Notes: generated by a model not told the origin, from the sequence alone. DNA of 64,000 nt from Sediminicola sp037203765 (GCF_037203765.1 NZ_JBBCAS010000007.1:213821-277820), one strand, 5' to 3'; positions 1 to 9,713 are shown, counted from the first letter of the stretch. Made by a program: numbers and translations.

Positions 1-974
1 AAATTCTGGGGTCATCACATAAAGTGACACATCACTGTGCTCTATTATTTCGGTATCTGACTGCCCGATTCCGGAAGTCTCCAAGATGATCAGGTCAAAT
101 CCCGCGGCCTTCAATACTTGAACGGCCTCTTCCACATATTTGGACAACGCCAAATTGGATTGTCTTGTCGCCAATGAACGCATATAGACCCGGTCATCAC
201 TGATCGCATTCATCCTGATCCTATCCCCCAATAATGCCCCGCCAGTCTTTCTTTTGGATGGATCCACGGAAACAATACCAATGGTCTTTTCGGGAAAATC
301 CAATAAAAATCTTCTAACCAATTCATCAACCAAGCTCGACTTTCCTGATCCTCCAGTTCCGGTAATTCCCAATACGGGCACCTTATTTTTTTTATGATCT
401 ACGGCAGAAAATTGAGATTTAAACTGATCATTTCTATTCTCCGCCAAACTAATCAAACGGGCCAAAGTATTCACATCCTTTTCTTCCAATGAGGCAACCA
501 AAGATTTCCCTTTTGGAAGCAACAAAGAAGGAACAGGAAAATCACTTTGTGCTACCAGATCATTGATCATTCCTTGTAGGCCCATAGTTCTACCGTCATC
601 AGGGGAATAGATACGGGTAATTCCGTAATCCATCAATTCTTTGATCTCTTCGGGAAGGATGACTCCACCTCCTCCTCCAAATATTTTTATATGCGATGCC
701 CCACGTTCCTTGAGTAGATCATACATGTACTTGAAATATTCATTATGCCCTCCCTGATAGGACGTCATCGCTATAGCATTAACATCTTCCTGTATGGCAC
801 AATCTACGACTTCGGTAACGCTTCGGTCATGTCCCAAATGGATGACTTCCACTCCTGTGGATTGTATTATTCTACGCATTATATTGATGGCGGCATCGTG
901 ACCGTCAAAAAGAGATGCTGCTGTTACGATTCGCACTTTATTTTTTGGAGTGTAAGGCTTTATTTGTTCCATAT
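1..974 (-). CDS. icmF: Fused isobutyryl-CoA/methylmalonyl-CoA mutase IcmF, N-terminal part (cut by window edge)
   Basis: I translated this frame by hand; it starts at an ATG at 974 and is still open at base 1, giving about 324 residues. Residues 12-145 form a cobalamin-binding domain: FDGHDAA (22-28) fits the DxHxxG/A cobalt-ligand motif, followed by LGHDRS, SYQGGH and a glycine run. Residues 198 onward form a MeaB-type G domain with P-loop GTGGSGKSS (205-213), SVDPS (235-239) and ETSGIGQSD (298-306). This order, B12 domain, G-protein chaperone, then mutase domain, is that of IcmF, an adenosylcobalamin enzyme that rearranges acyl-CoA carbon skeletons with a built-in repair chaperone. The mutase domain would lie outside the window, so the substrate (isobutyryl-, pivalyl- or methylmalonyl-CoA) cannot be judged. 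The 141 bases up to purU are a divergent promoter region. Confidence 0.88.
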
Positions 975-1115
975 GTAATTTAGAGACATTTTTAGATGCG
1001 CAATTTACGAAAAGTGCAAAGTATATAAAGTATAAATCGGAATATTATAAAAATACCAATGAGATTGAGTCTTCAATTCTGAATACCTTAATTTTACCCC
1101 TTAAAATGAACCATT

Positions 1116-1967
1116 TTGAAAACCACTATTCTAATCAATTGCCCAGATCAGGCCGGAATAATAAGCTCAGTAACAGGTTTTATTCATAATAAAGGGGGCA
1201 ACATAATTTATATAGACCAACATGTGGACAAGCAGGCCGACGTTTTTTTTATGCGGCTGGAAAGTGAATTTGATGAAAACACCATTTCATTTGAACATTT
1301 CAAGTCCCAATTTGAGAAGCAAATAGCGGGTCCCTTCGATATGGATTTTAAAATTCACCTTAGTGGTATAAAACCCAAAATGGCCTTATTTATATCCAAG
1401 TACAACCACTGCCTTTATGATCTGTTGAGCAGATTTAATTCTGGTGAATTGGAGGTGGATATCCCCTTTATTTTGAGCAACCACAAAGATCTTCAGAATA
1501 TTTCGGAACAGTTCCAGATTCCCTTTTACCATATTCCTGTAACCAGGGACAATAAAGAGGAAGCCGAGAACAAACATTTGGAGCTCTTGGAGCAACATGG
1601 AATCGATTTTATTGTGCTGGCGAGGTATATGCAGATCATCCCTCCCAAAACCATTGACCAATATCCAAATAAGATCATTAACATCCACCATTCCTTTTTA
1701 CCAGCATTTGCAGGTGCAAAACCATACCACGCTGCTTTTGCAAGAGGAGTCAAAATCATTGGGGCTACCAGTCATTATGTAACGGAAGAATTGGATGCTG
1801 GCCCAATTATTGAACAGGATGTGGTTACCGTGACGCATGCACATACCATTAAGGATTTTATAGCCAAAGGTCAGGATTTGGAAAAAATAGTATTATCCAG
1901 GGCTGTAAAGTTGCACATCCAAAGAAAAACAATGGTGTACAATAACAAGACCGTTATTTTTTCCTAA
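1116..1967 (+). CDS. purU: Formyltetrahydrofolate deformylase PurU (TTG start)
   Basis: Hydrolyses 10-formyl-THF to formate and THF, supplying formate for purine synthesis and balancing one-carbon pools in the cytoplasm. Residues 1-80 are an ACT domain (CPDQAGII near the start). Residues 88-283 are a formyltransferase domain with HHSFLPAF (191-198) and a catalytic Asp at 227 in ELDAGPI. The 283-residue length is normal for the family. There is no in-frame ATG: an in-frame TGA lies at 1107-1109, so only ATT at 1113 or TTG at 1116 can start the protein, and TTG gives the expected MKTTILIN start. An out-of-frame ATG at 1106 opens a 27-codon ORF ending at 1189. The product is complete at the C terminus. 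Confidence 0.93.
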   Translation: MKTTILINCPDQAGIISSVTGFIHNKGGNIIYIDQHVDKQADVFFMRLESEFDENTISFEHFKSQFEKQIAGPFDMDFKIHLSGIKPKMALFISKYNHCLYDLLSRFNSGELEVDIPFILSNHKDLQNISEQFQIPFYHIPVTRDNKEEAENKHLELLEQHGIDFIVLARYMQIIPPKTIDQYPNKIINIHHSFLPAFAGAKPYHAAFARGVKIIGATSHYVTEELDAGPIIEQDVVTVTHAHTIKDFIAKGQDLEKIVLSRAVKLHIQRKTMVYNNKTVIFS

Positions 1968-2036
1968 TTAAAACATCTTTGGCGACTTTATTGTAAGCCA
2001 AATGACATGTTATAAAATAAATTACATTACTAAAAT

Positions 2037-2750
2037 ATGGATATGATCAAAAAAATATTACTGATTACAGTGATTTTCCAACTCGTAGCCTGTGCGGAAC
2101 TGCAGCAAGTTGTTGATCAGTTTCCCCAGGGAACCTACGGCATAGGCAATGAGGAAATAGCCAACGGACTAAGGGAAGCATTGGACAAGGGCATTGAAAG
2201 ACAGGTCAGCAAGCTCACCAAGGAAGATGGCTATTACAGGAACGAATTGGTCAAAATATTGCTACCGGAAGAACTGCAAAAAGTAGACAGAACCCTTAGG
2301 GATGTTGGACTGGGCAGTCTTGCCGATGAAGGATTAAAAGTATTGAACAGGGCGGCAGAGGAAGCTGTAGGCGAAGCCACACCTATATTTATCAATGCCG
2401 TGAAAGGAATCACCTTTACGGACGCAAAAAATATTCTTTTGGGCAATGATGATGCTGCCACCCTATATCTAAAAAATACAACCCAAACAGAACTGTACAA
2501 CAAATTCAATCCGATAATAAAAAATTCATTTCAACGGGTGGGTGCAGATAAAATTTGGAGCAATATCATCACGCGCTATAACAATCTTCCCCTAACCAAC
2601 AATGTCAATCCCGACCTCACTGATTATGTCACCCAAGAGGCCCTATCAGGTGTATATACCATGATCGCTGTGGAGGAAAAGGAAATAAGGACCAATGTCT
2701 CCTCAAGGACTACGGCACTACTTCGCAAAATTTTTGCCTTACAGGACTGA
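2037..2750 (+). CDS. DUF4197 family lipoprotein
   Basis: A 237-residue protein with a lipoprotein signal (hydrophobic stretch ending VACA, Cys at 19) and then an all-helical DUF4197 domain: GLREALDKGIE, VDRTLRDVGLG, AEEAVGEATPIF and a C-terminal region around YVTQEALSGVYTMIAVEE. It is predicted to be exported and lipid-anchored; the function of the family is unknown. A second ATG at 2043 is an equally good start. It is on the same strand as purU after 69 bases but is functionally unlinked. The roughly 420 bases downstream, up to the next gene, hold one terminator hairpin and no coding region I can support. Confidence 0.85.
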   Translation: MDMIKKILLITVIFQLVACAELQQVVDQFPQGTYGIGNEEIANGLREALDKGIERQVSKLTKEDGYYRNELVKILLPEELQKVDRTLRDVGLGSLADEGLKVLNRAAEEAVGEATPIFINAVKGITFTDAKNILLGNDDAATLYLKNTTQTELYNKFNPIIKNSFQRVGADKIWSNIITRYNNLPLTNNVNPDLTDYVTQEALSGVYTMIAVEEKEIRTNVSSRTTALLRKIFALQD

Positions 2751-2921
2751 TAATGAGTTATTTTAATTGGAAATCTGACAATATTTTAAAAAAAAATTCG
2801 TTACTTTAAAGTATAGCTAACATAACGTAATGGTAATACTTATGTCAGCTCTATTTTCAAGTAAAATGCAATATTTGCATTGATTTATTTGAGTTAGTAA
2901 TTTTTGAGTTAGTTAGTTTAA

Positions 2922-2947
2922 AACCGGTGGGAGCACCGGTTTTTTTA
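2922..2947 (+). terminator. Intrinsic terminator in a gene-free stretch
   Basis: The arms ACCGGTG and CACCGGT with a four-base loop are followed by seven T. It lies about 170 bases past the DUF4197 stop. The bases just before it contain two direct copies of GAGTTAGT (2891-2898 and 2906-2913). It may end the upstream mRNA or a short separate RNA. Confidence 0.8.
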
Positions 2948-3171
2948 TTCTGTACCTCCATAGCTACAAGGCCAATTACCAACCGGGAATTCCCAACAAC
3001 CATTTTATACCAAAAATGCACACCCGCCCTTTGTGCCCGACCTAGGATCATCAAAATAATTACAATGGCACACTTTACTTTTGGTTGAAAATAGTGTCTA
3101 ATCAATTTTAATGCAACATTGGTACTTCTTGTTAACAAATACCACTACTTTTGCCCGCTGAAATTGAATCT

Positions 3172-4683
3172 ATGCTGTCGAGATTATTCATTATCCTTTC
3201 CTTCTCCTTTTTTCAACCTTTACTTGGACAATTTGAGGATGTCAAAACTGTTCAATGTGATATCAATGAATTGAGTAGATTGGCAACACAGAATATTTCT
3301 TCCCTAAGTGCAAATGAAGTATTTCAACTGGGTGTTTGCGAGTACAAATTCGAAAATTATGCAAAGGCAGAGGATTATTTCAAAAATGCCGAAGTAAAAG
3401 GTTTCAGCAATAGAGAACTTTTGATCACCTATTCCCAGCTTAATGAAATAGCCCTCAATAGCGCAATGAACAAAAGCAATGGTAATTCTACCAATAACAA
3501 GGGCGCCAAAGATGGAAATGCTAAAAAAAATGCTATGGTTACCAGTGCAACTTCCAACCAAACCATAGTAATCCACAATAATTCCCTTCAACATGAATTA
3601 TTAAACTACCTTTTTATTATCATCTCGGCCATAGGAACCCTTATAGGATTGAGGTTAATATCGAAATATCAGAAAACAGATAGACATAATATTTTTTTAG
3701 GTCTATTCATTATAGGACTATCCTTAATGCTTTTTGAATTGGCTTTATATTGGTGGACCAATCTAAATTATCAACCCAAAATTTCATTTTTCCGGGTCCA
3801 ATTTTTTATTTGGCTGCCTTCATTGTATGTATACCTGAAGCACAAATTAGATCCAACATCGTCCTTTTCCCCAAAACAAATAGTCACACACTACGGCATT
3901 TTCATCATTGCCTTTATATCCCTATTGTTTCTTGGAAACCTGAATCCTTCGGGCAATTCAATTACCACAAGCACCATCGCAATCTTTTTGAACAGCTTGT
4001 ATCTCAAATCGGCCCATACCACCCTATATTTTATAATGCTGATCGGACTTTTTAACAAATACAAAGGCACAGTGAGCACTCCCAATAAAAATTGGATGGT
4101 ATTGCTGTTGTCATTCATAGCCGTTATTTTGATATTGCTCTATATCAGGACTACTAGTGAGCAGATCAGTGATTTTGACTTTCTAACAAAATCCTTTGCC
4201 GCCATTCTATTATCGATCTTTATTTGTTGTTCAGGATTAATGCTCTATATAAGTCCACAAATCATTACCAATCCGGAACTGGCGGACAACAAAAGTGATG
4301 ACCACAATCCAAAGTACAAGAATTCGGGACTTACAGAGGACATGCTTGCCACACTAAAGAGTGATTTATACGAGTTGTTGAAGCACAAGAAGCCACATCT
4401 GGACAATAATATTACCTTGGAAAAGTTGGCCCAGGAATTAAATACGGATCGCTATAGCTTATCGCAGGTCATCAATCAGGAGTTTGGCAAAAACTTTTAC
4501 GAATTCATCAACGATTATAGGGTAGAAGAAACTATAAGCATTATAAACAATAGCACAGAAATCAAAACGGTCAATGATTTGATTTATGAGTCGGGCTTTA
4601 ACAACAGGGTCTCTTTTTACAAGGCTTTTAAGAAGAGAAAAAACATGACTCCCATGGAATACATTAAATCCAAACACCCCTAA
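3172..4683 (+). CDS. Membrane-anchored AraC-family transcriptional regulator
   Basis: The best start is the ATG at 3172, which gives a clean signal or anchor sequence (MLSRLFIILSFSFF); a TTG at 3151 would extend it by seven residues. The product is 503 residues: an exported N-terminal part of about 130 residues with one TPR-like segment (SANEVFQLGVCEY, ENYAKAEDYFKNAEV), then six or seven hydrophobic helices (about 140-360), then a C-terminal AraC-type double helix-turn-helix (about 395-500; ITLEKLAQELN, YSLSQVINQEFG, ESGFNNRVSFYKAFKK). Regulators with this plan sense a signal in the membrane and act on neighbouring genes. The susC/susD pair 322 bases downstream on the same strand is the natural target. 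The ligand is unknown. A TACTTTTG -7-like box lies at 3146-3153, without a good -33 box. Confidence 0.85.
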   Translation: MLSRLFIILSFSFFQPLLGQFEDVKTVQCDINELSRLATQNISSLSANEVFQLGVCEYKFENYAKAEDYFKNAEVKGFSNRELLITYSQLNEIALNSAMNKSNGNSTNNKGAKDGNAKKNAMVTSATSNQTIVIHNNSLQHELLNYLFIIISAIGTLIGLRLISKYQKTDRHNIFLGLFIIGLSLMLFELALYWWTNLNYQPKISFFRVQFFIWLPSLYVYLKHKLDPTSSFSPKQIVTHYGIFIIAFISLLFLGNLNPSGNSITTSTIAIFLNSLYLKSAHTTLYFIMLIGLFNKYKGTVSTPNKNWMVLLLSFIAVILILLYIRTTSEQISDFDFLTKSFAAILLSIFICCSGLMLYISPQIITNPELADNKSDDHNPKYKNSGLTEDMLATLKSDLYELLKHKKPHLDNNITLEKLAQELNTDRYSLSQVINQEFGKNFYEFINDYRVEETISIINNSTEIKTVNDLIYESGFNNRVSFYKAFKKRKNMTPMEYIKSKHP

Positions 4684-4764
4684 ACGTTAAAAAAAAGCCA
4701 CTACCCAACACTTTTCCTTAATATTTTAACTTTCATCGGTCATTCTTACATGCTGTTGAATATC

Positions 4765-4868
4765 AACCTGCTACAGAAACTGTAAGCGTTAACCTGCATC
4801 GGATTTAATTCATCTAGGTCGGGAACAATAAGATTAACAACCCTCTTCTGTTAATTTGCGCGCAGGTT
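4765..4868 (+). promoter_or_regulatory. Candidate operator: repeated AACCTGC sites upstream of susC
   Basis: AACCTGC occurs at 4765-4771 and again in direct orientation at 4791-4797, 26 bases apart, with the inverted copy GCAGGTT at 4862-4868. Between the direct copies lies the inverted repeat TACAG-AAA-CTGTA (4772-4784). AraC-family proteins commonly bind direct repeats, and the only AraC-type gene here ends 82 bases upstream. The link is inferred. Confidence 0.4.
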
Positions 4869-4870
4869 AA

Positions 4871-4962
4871 AAGGCTAGCTACAATCATTGCTTCCATACC
4901 AGATGCTTTGCATTCATTTTTTATTTGAATTAGCTACTTATAAGAAATAAGCTAGCTTTTTT
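4871..4962 (+). promoter_or_regulatory. Candidate transcription attenuator in the susC leader
   Basis: AGCTACTTAT (4932-4941) can pair with ATAAGCTAGCT (4947-4957, one bulge), and a run of six T follows (4957-4962), which is the form of an intrinsic terminator 43 bases before the susC start. Upstream, AAGGCTAGCT (4871-4880) can pair over ten bases, with one G-U, with AGCTAGCTTT (4950-4959), which would break the terminator. The two structures exclude each other. The pairings are visible in the sequence; their use in the cell is inferred. Confidence 0.4.
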
Positions 4963-5005
4963 AACCTTACTAAAAACCTTTTTAATTAACTCAAATTTAA
5001 TCTTT

Positions 5006-8000
5006 ATGAAAATGAAGTATTTTCTATTTTTTAAGATTTTTCTACTGTCGCTCTTTGTGACCGCGCAGGAGAAAACTATTACGGGTACGGTTTCTGACCA
5101 GAATAATATTCCCTTGCCCGGTGCCAGTGTTGTGGTCAAAGGAACCTCAACCGGTACACAAACCGATTTTGATGGAAATTATGCCATACAAGCAAAATCC
5201 GGAGATGTTTTAGTATTCTCCTACATCGGACAAAAATCCGATGAAAGAACAGTTGGAGCTTCCAACGTTATCAATGTTTCCCTATTAGAGGACGCTCAGG
5301 CCCTGGACGAGGTGGTAGTTACTGCACTTGGTATCAGTAGAGAGAAAAAATCGCTGGGATACGCCACACAAGAGATAGGTGGAGATCAGGTAAGTACTGC
5401 TAAAGATCAAAACTTTGTAAACTCACTTTCTGGTAAAGTAGCGGGTGTTGATATTAAGAAAAGTTCAACCTTAGGTGGTTCTACCAACGTAATTATTAGG
5501 GGTTATTCTTCTATTACAGGGAACAATCAAGCCCTATTTGTAGTTGATGGTGTACCAATTAGCAACAGTACATTCAACACAGGCACACAGGCCACTGGAG
5601 GTGATGGTTATGACTACGGTAATGCCGCCAGTGATATTAACCCTGAGGACATTGAAACAATCAACGTTCTTAAAGGATCGGCTGCAACTGCACTTTACGG
5701 ATCCAGAGCTGCAAATGGAGCTATCATCATCACCACAAAAAAAGGAACTTCCAAAAAAGGATTGGGTGTTTCCATCAATTCTGGAGTAACCTTTGGTAAT
5801 TATGATGCTGATACTTTCGCAAAATATCAAGACGAATATGGTCAAGGTTACGGACCATACTACGGCGCTGGCTACATAGATTCGGCGGATGTCAATGGTG
5901 ATGGTACCGATGACCTAACACCTCCAACAGGTGAAGATGGATCTTTTGGACTTCGATTTGATCCCAATCTATTGGTTTACCAATGGGACTCTTACTATCC
6001 ACAATTGGATACTTACCTACAACAAAGTCCTTGGATTGCGGCTAAAAACGGTCCAGCCTCTATCTTTCAGACCAGTGTGACCAACAGTCAGAACGTTGCA
6101 GTAAGTCACGGTGGCGAAGACGGTAGCATGAGGATGAGCTATACAAGATTGGATCAGACCGGTATCATGCCGAACAGTGAGATCAAACGTCATACTGTAG
6201 ATTTATCTGGTATCATGAATTTATCCGACAAATTGACCGTTACCGGTAAAGCTACGTACACTAAAAGTGGAGGCCTTGGTAGATATGGTACAGGTTATGA
6301 TGCTGAAAACTTAATGACCAACTTCAGACAATGGTGGGCTGTTAATGCTGACTTGGAAGACCAAAGACAAGCCTATTTCGCAACGCGTCAGAATATTTCC
6401 TGGAACCCTAGCGGCCCTAACAGTTTAGGACCAAAATACTGGGACAACCCTTACTTTACACGTTATGAGAACTTCAACAATGACGAGCGCAGCAGATTGT
6501 TCGGATTTGGAAGTCTTTCTTATAAAGCTACTGATTGGTTAGAAGTTTTTGGTAGAGCTACAGTCGACACCTATTCTGAGATCAGAGAAGAGAGAAATCA
6601 AGTTGGAGGAATTGACACTCCAGAATATTCTAGAAGAAATATTAATTTTTCTGAATACAACTATGACTTGTTATTGAACTTCAACAAACAAATAACTGAA
6701 AAAGTTGGTGTATCCGGTGTTGTTGGTTCCAATTACAGACAAACCGTTAGCAATTCTGTTACCGCTGCCACAAATGGCGGATTGAAATTACCAGGTATTT
6801 TCGCACTTTCCAACTCCATCAACCCTATCGTATTTGGTGCGGGATCTGAATTTGATGCAGATGTTAGAGTAGTTGGTGTATTTGCAAACGCAAGCTTTGA
6901 CTATGACAGCACAGTATACTTGGAAGGATCTTTAAGACAGGACACCTTCTCTACACTTCCTGATGGAAACAACTCTTTTTATTATCCATCCATATCTACC
7001 AGTTTTATCTTTTCCAATTTGTTTGATAGCAATGTCATCTCCTTTGGTAAGCTTAGGGCAGGTTATGCAGAGGTCGGTAACGGTGCTGAGCCCTATAACC
7101 TAAGAAACACTTACAACCCAATTGCTGGTTTTGGTGGTGCAAATCTATATTCCAATCCAAGTACTTCCAATAACCCCAACTTAAGGGAAGAAAGAACTGA
7201 AAGTAAAGAGATTGGTCTTGAAATGAACTTCTGGAGAAAAAGATTGGGCTTTGAACTATCTTTATACGAGCAGGTAACAAGTGATGGTATTATCCCAGTT
7301 GAGATTACGCCAGCTTCTGGATTTACCAACACGGTTGTTAACTCTGCACAGGTTTCCAACAAAGGTCTTGAACTTCAATTATATGGTTCTGCCATAAAAT
7401 CTTCTGATTTTGAATGGAGAACTACCTTGAACTTCTCTACCTACAAGAGTGAGGTATTGGATCTATTTGAAGATTCTGAAAATATCTTGATCAACAGTTT
7501 CTTCGGTGTTTCCTTGAACGCTGCCAAAGGAGAAGCTTACGGTACACTAAGAGGTACAGATTATGTTTACCTAGATGGCGAGAAAGTAGTTGGCACCAAT
7601 GGTAAGTATCTAAAAACAGCCTCCAACCAAGAAGTCCTTGGAGATATCAATCCAGATTGGAAAGCTGGTCTATCCAACTCTTTCACTTACAAAAATGTAA
7701 ACCTTAGCTTCTTGATCGATGTTCAGGAAGGTGGAAGCGTATTTACGGGTGACCTTTACTTCGGTATGGCTACTGGTCTTTATCCTGAAACTGCAGGTCT
7801 TAATGATCTTGGAAACCCATTAAGAGACCCTGTTACAGGAGATAACACCTCTGGTGGCATCATACTTCCAGGAGTTCAAGCTGACGGCACTCCTAACACG
7901 GTTAGAGGTGATTTCACCACATATCAAAACCCATTGGGTAGGTATGGAAACGCACCAGATGCACAATTCGTTTACGATGCATCTTACGTAAAGCTTAGAG

Positions 8001-8221
8001 AAGTAACTTTAGGATATTCTTTACCTGCAAAAATCTTGAGCAAGCTACCATTCAACGCCGTAACCTTTACAGCTGTTGGTAGAAACTTATGGATCATTGA
8101 TAAAGATTTACCATACGCTGATCCAGAGCAAAGTTTTGGAGCTGGTAACGTACAAGGTTTCCAAATTGGTGCCTACCCTTCAGTTAGGGAGTATGGATTC
8201 AACGTTAAATTAGACTTTTAA
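5006..8221 (+). CDS. SusC/RagA-family TonB-dependent outer-membrane transporter
   Basis: A 1071-residue outer-membrane importer that works as a lidded pair with the SusD-like lipoprotein encoded next to it. It has a signal peptide ending FVTAQ, then a carboxypeptidase-D regulatory-like domain (about 22-95; ITGTVSDQNNIPLPGASV, DFDGNY), the SusC linker DEVVVTALG, a plug domain (AGVDIKK, VIIRGYSS, FVVDGVP) and a 22-strand barrel ending with a terminal Phe (NVKLDF). The length is typical. An ATG at 5012 is an alternative start. No glycan- or peptide-degrading enzyme is encoded beside it, so the substrate cannot be assigned; the partner SusD subtype is also seen in loci without carbohydrate enzymes. 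Expression probably depends on the leader described at 4765-4962. Confidence 0.93.
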   Translation: MKMKYFLFFKIFLLSLFVTAQEKTITGTVSDQNNIPLPGASVVVKGTSTGTQTDFDGNYAIQAKSGDVLVFSYIGQKSDERTVGASNVINVSLLEDAQALDEVVVTALGISREKKSLGYATQEIGGDQVSTAKDQNFVNSLSGKVAGVDIKKSSTLGGSTNVIIRGYSSITGNNQALFVVDGVPISNSTFNTGTQATGGDGYDYGNAASDINPEDIETINVLKGSAATALYGSRAANGAIIITTKKGTSKKGLGVSINSGVTFGNYDADTFAKYQDEYGQGYGPYYGAGYIDSADVNGDGTDDLTPPTGEDGSFGLRFDPNLLVYQWDSYYPQLDTYLQQSPWIAAKNGPASIFQTSVTNSQNVAVSHGGEDGSMRMSYTRLDQTGIMPNSEIKRHTVDLSGIMNLSDKLTVTGKATYTKSGGLGRYGTGYDAENLMTNFRQWWAVNADLEDQRQAYFATRQNISWNPSGPNSLGPKYWDNPYFTRYENFNNDERSRLFGFGSLSYKATDWLEVFGRATVDTYSEIREERNQVGGIDTPEYSRRNINFSEYNYDLLLNFNKQITEKVGVSGVVGSNYRQTVSNSVTAATNGGLKLPGIFALSNSINPIVFGAGSEFDADVRVVGVFANASFDYDSTVYLEGSLRQDTFSTLPDGNNSFYYPSISTSFIFSNLFDSNVISFGKLRAGYAEVGNGAEPYNLRNTYNPIAGFGGANLYSNPSTSNNPNLREERTESKEIGLEMNFWRKRLGFELSLYEQVTSDGIIPVEITPASGFTNTVVNSAQVSNKGLELQLYGSAIKSSDFEWRTTLNFSTYKSEVLDLFEDSENILINSFFGVSLNAAKGEAYGTLRGTDYVYLDGEKVVGTNGKYLKTASNQEVLGDINPDWKAGLSNSFTYKNVNLSFLIDVQEGGSVFTGDLYFGMATGLYPETAGLNDLGNPLRDPVTGDNTSGGIILPGVQADGTPNTVRGDFTTYQNPLGRYGNAPDAQFVYDASYVKLREVTLGYSLPAKILSKLPFNAVTFTAVGRNLWIIDKDLPYADPEQSFGAGNVQGFQIGAYPSVREYGFNVKLDF

Positions 8222-8233
8222 ATTAGAAAAAAT

Positions 8234-9661
8234 ATGAGAAAATTAGTATTTATACTGCTTGCCGGTATTAGTATCTCAAGTTGTACCGAGGATATTACAG
8301 ATTACAACAATGACCCTAAACTTCCAACAGTAGTTCCTGCAGCTACGTTGGTTGCTAACGCTGAAAAGAACTTGGCGGATAGGATAACCACCATCAGTGG
8401 ATCCAATGTATTCAGACTATGGGCCCAAAGTTGGTCACAGGCTACTTATGTGGATGAATCCAACTATGATATCATAGGTAGGGACCCTTCTTCTGCTTAT
8501 TGGACTGTTTATTACAACAATGTGATCAACGATTTGAAATCTGCAGTGACTATTATTGAAGCTGACGAGATTTTAGACGCTCAAACGAAAGCCAATCAAT
8601 TGGCTATCATTGAGGTGATCAATGTTTATACCTACCAACATTTGGTAGATTTGAATGGAGATGTTCCTTATTCCGAAGCAGCGGATATCACAAATTTATT
8701 CCCTGTTTACGATGATGCAGAAACGATCTACTTGGATCTTTTGTCTAGAATTTCCGCCGCTCAAGCAGCATTAGCTGGTGGAGGAGAGTCATTTGGATCG
8801 AATGATATTTTCTACGGTGGAGATGTAGTGGCCTGGAGAAAGTTGGCCAATTCTGTAAAGTTGAGAATTGGAATGAGGCTTGCAGATGTTAATCCTTCTG
8901 TTGCAGCTACGGCCGTTAGTGAAGCTTTCAATGCAGGTGTTTTTGAATCAAATGATGATAACACCGTTATTCGATATGAATCTGCACCAACCGACAACAA
9001 CAACCCACTTTACAACTTGTTCGAAACGAATAACCGTAGGGAAGACTACATTGCGAACAAAACATCTGTGGATATGTTGACCATGTTGAACGATCCTAGG
9101 ATTGATGATTACTTTGCAGATAACGAGACTCCTTATATTGGTGGCCCTGCAGGTGCTAACAATGCCTATGCAAATTTCACCCATATCAACTTTGATATCG
9201 TTGGTGACCCAACATATCCTGGAACGATCATGGACTATGCCGAAGTTGCTTTCTTCTTGGCTGAAGCTGTGGAAAGGGGCTTTATTGCTGGTAGCGCACA
9301 AGCATTTTACAATGCAGGAATAGAGGCTTCTATCCTGTACTACGGAGGTACCAGCGCAGAGGTTACTTCTTACTTGGCTCAGACTAGTGTTAACTACCTA
9401 ACAGCTACAGGTGATTACAAGCGCAAAATAGGAACTCAAAAATGGATAGCCTTATTCAATAGAGGATTTGAAGCTTGGACTGAATACAGAAGATTGGATT
9501 GGCCTACCTTGGCTTTAAGTGACCAGTCACAGTTGCCAGTTCCAAAGAGAATGATCTATCCTGTAACTGAAGTATCTGTCAACGGTGCCAATTACAATGC
9601 AGCCTCATCTGCTATTGGTGGAGATGACTTGTACACCCCATTATTCTGGGATGTGAACTAA
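8234..9661 (+). CDS. SusD/RagB-like surface lipoprotein (SusD-like_2 type)
   Basis: A 475-residue outer-membrane lipoprotein that caps the SusC channel and binds the ligand. The signal ends ISSC (Cys about 17). The TPR-like helical SusD fold is recognisable from WAQSWSQATY, INVYTYQHLVDLNGDVPYSEA, WRKLANSVKLRIGMRL, YAEVAFFLAEAVERG and the C-terminal ALFNRGFEAWTEYRRLDWP. These fit the SusD-like_2 subgroup rather than the RagB subgroup of the second SusD in this window. The gene begins 12 bases after susC and is followed 20 bases later by a strong terminator, so susC-susD is a two-gene operon. Confidence 0.92.
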   Translation: MRKLVFILLAGISISSCTEDITDYNNDPKLPTVVPAATLVANAEKNLADRITTISGSNVFRLWAQSWSQATYVDESNYDIIGRDPSSAYWTVYYNNVINDLKSAVTIIEADEILDAQTKANQLAIIEVINVYTYQHLVDLNGDVPYSEAADITNLFPVYDDAETIYLDLLSRISAAQAALAGGGESFGSNDIFYGGDVVAWRKLANSVKLRIGMRLADVNPSVAATAVSEAFNAGVFESNDDNTVIRYESAPTDNNNPLYNLFETNNRREDYIANKTSVDMLTMLNDPRIDDYFADNETPYIGGPAGANNAYANFTHINFDIVGDPTYPGTIMDYAEVAFFLAEAVERGFIAGSAQAFYNAGIEASILYYGGTSAEVTSYLAQTSVNYLTATGDYKRKIGTQKWIALFNRGFEAWTEYRRLDWPTLALSDQSQLPVPKRMIYPVTEVSVNGANYNAASSAIGGDDLYTPLFWDVN

Positions 9662-9681
9662 TTCACTTTAGTTCGTGACAA

Positions 9682-9713
9682 TAAAAAAGGTCGACCACTT
9701 GGTCGACCTTTTT
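9682..9713 (+). terminator. Bidirectional terminator between susD and the hydrolase gene
   Basis: A nine-base stem, AAGGTCGACC with GGTCGACCTT, and an ACTT loop are flanked by A and T runs on both sides, so it can end transcription from the converging genes on both strands. Confidence 0.9.

Noticed and set aside
1386..1759. Minus-strand frames inside purU
   Set aside because: Shadows of purU, whose ACT and formyltransferase motifs are continuous.
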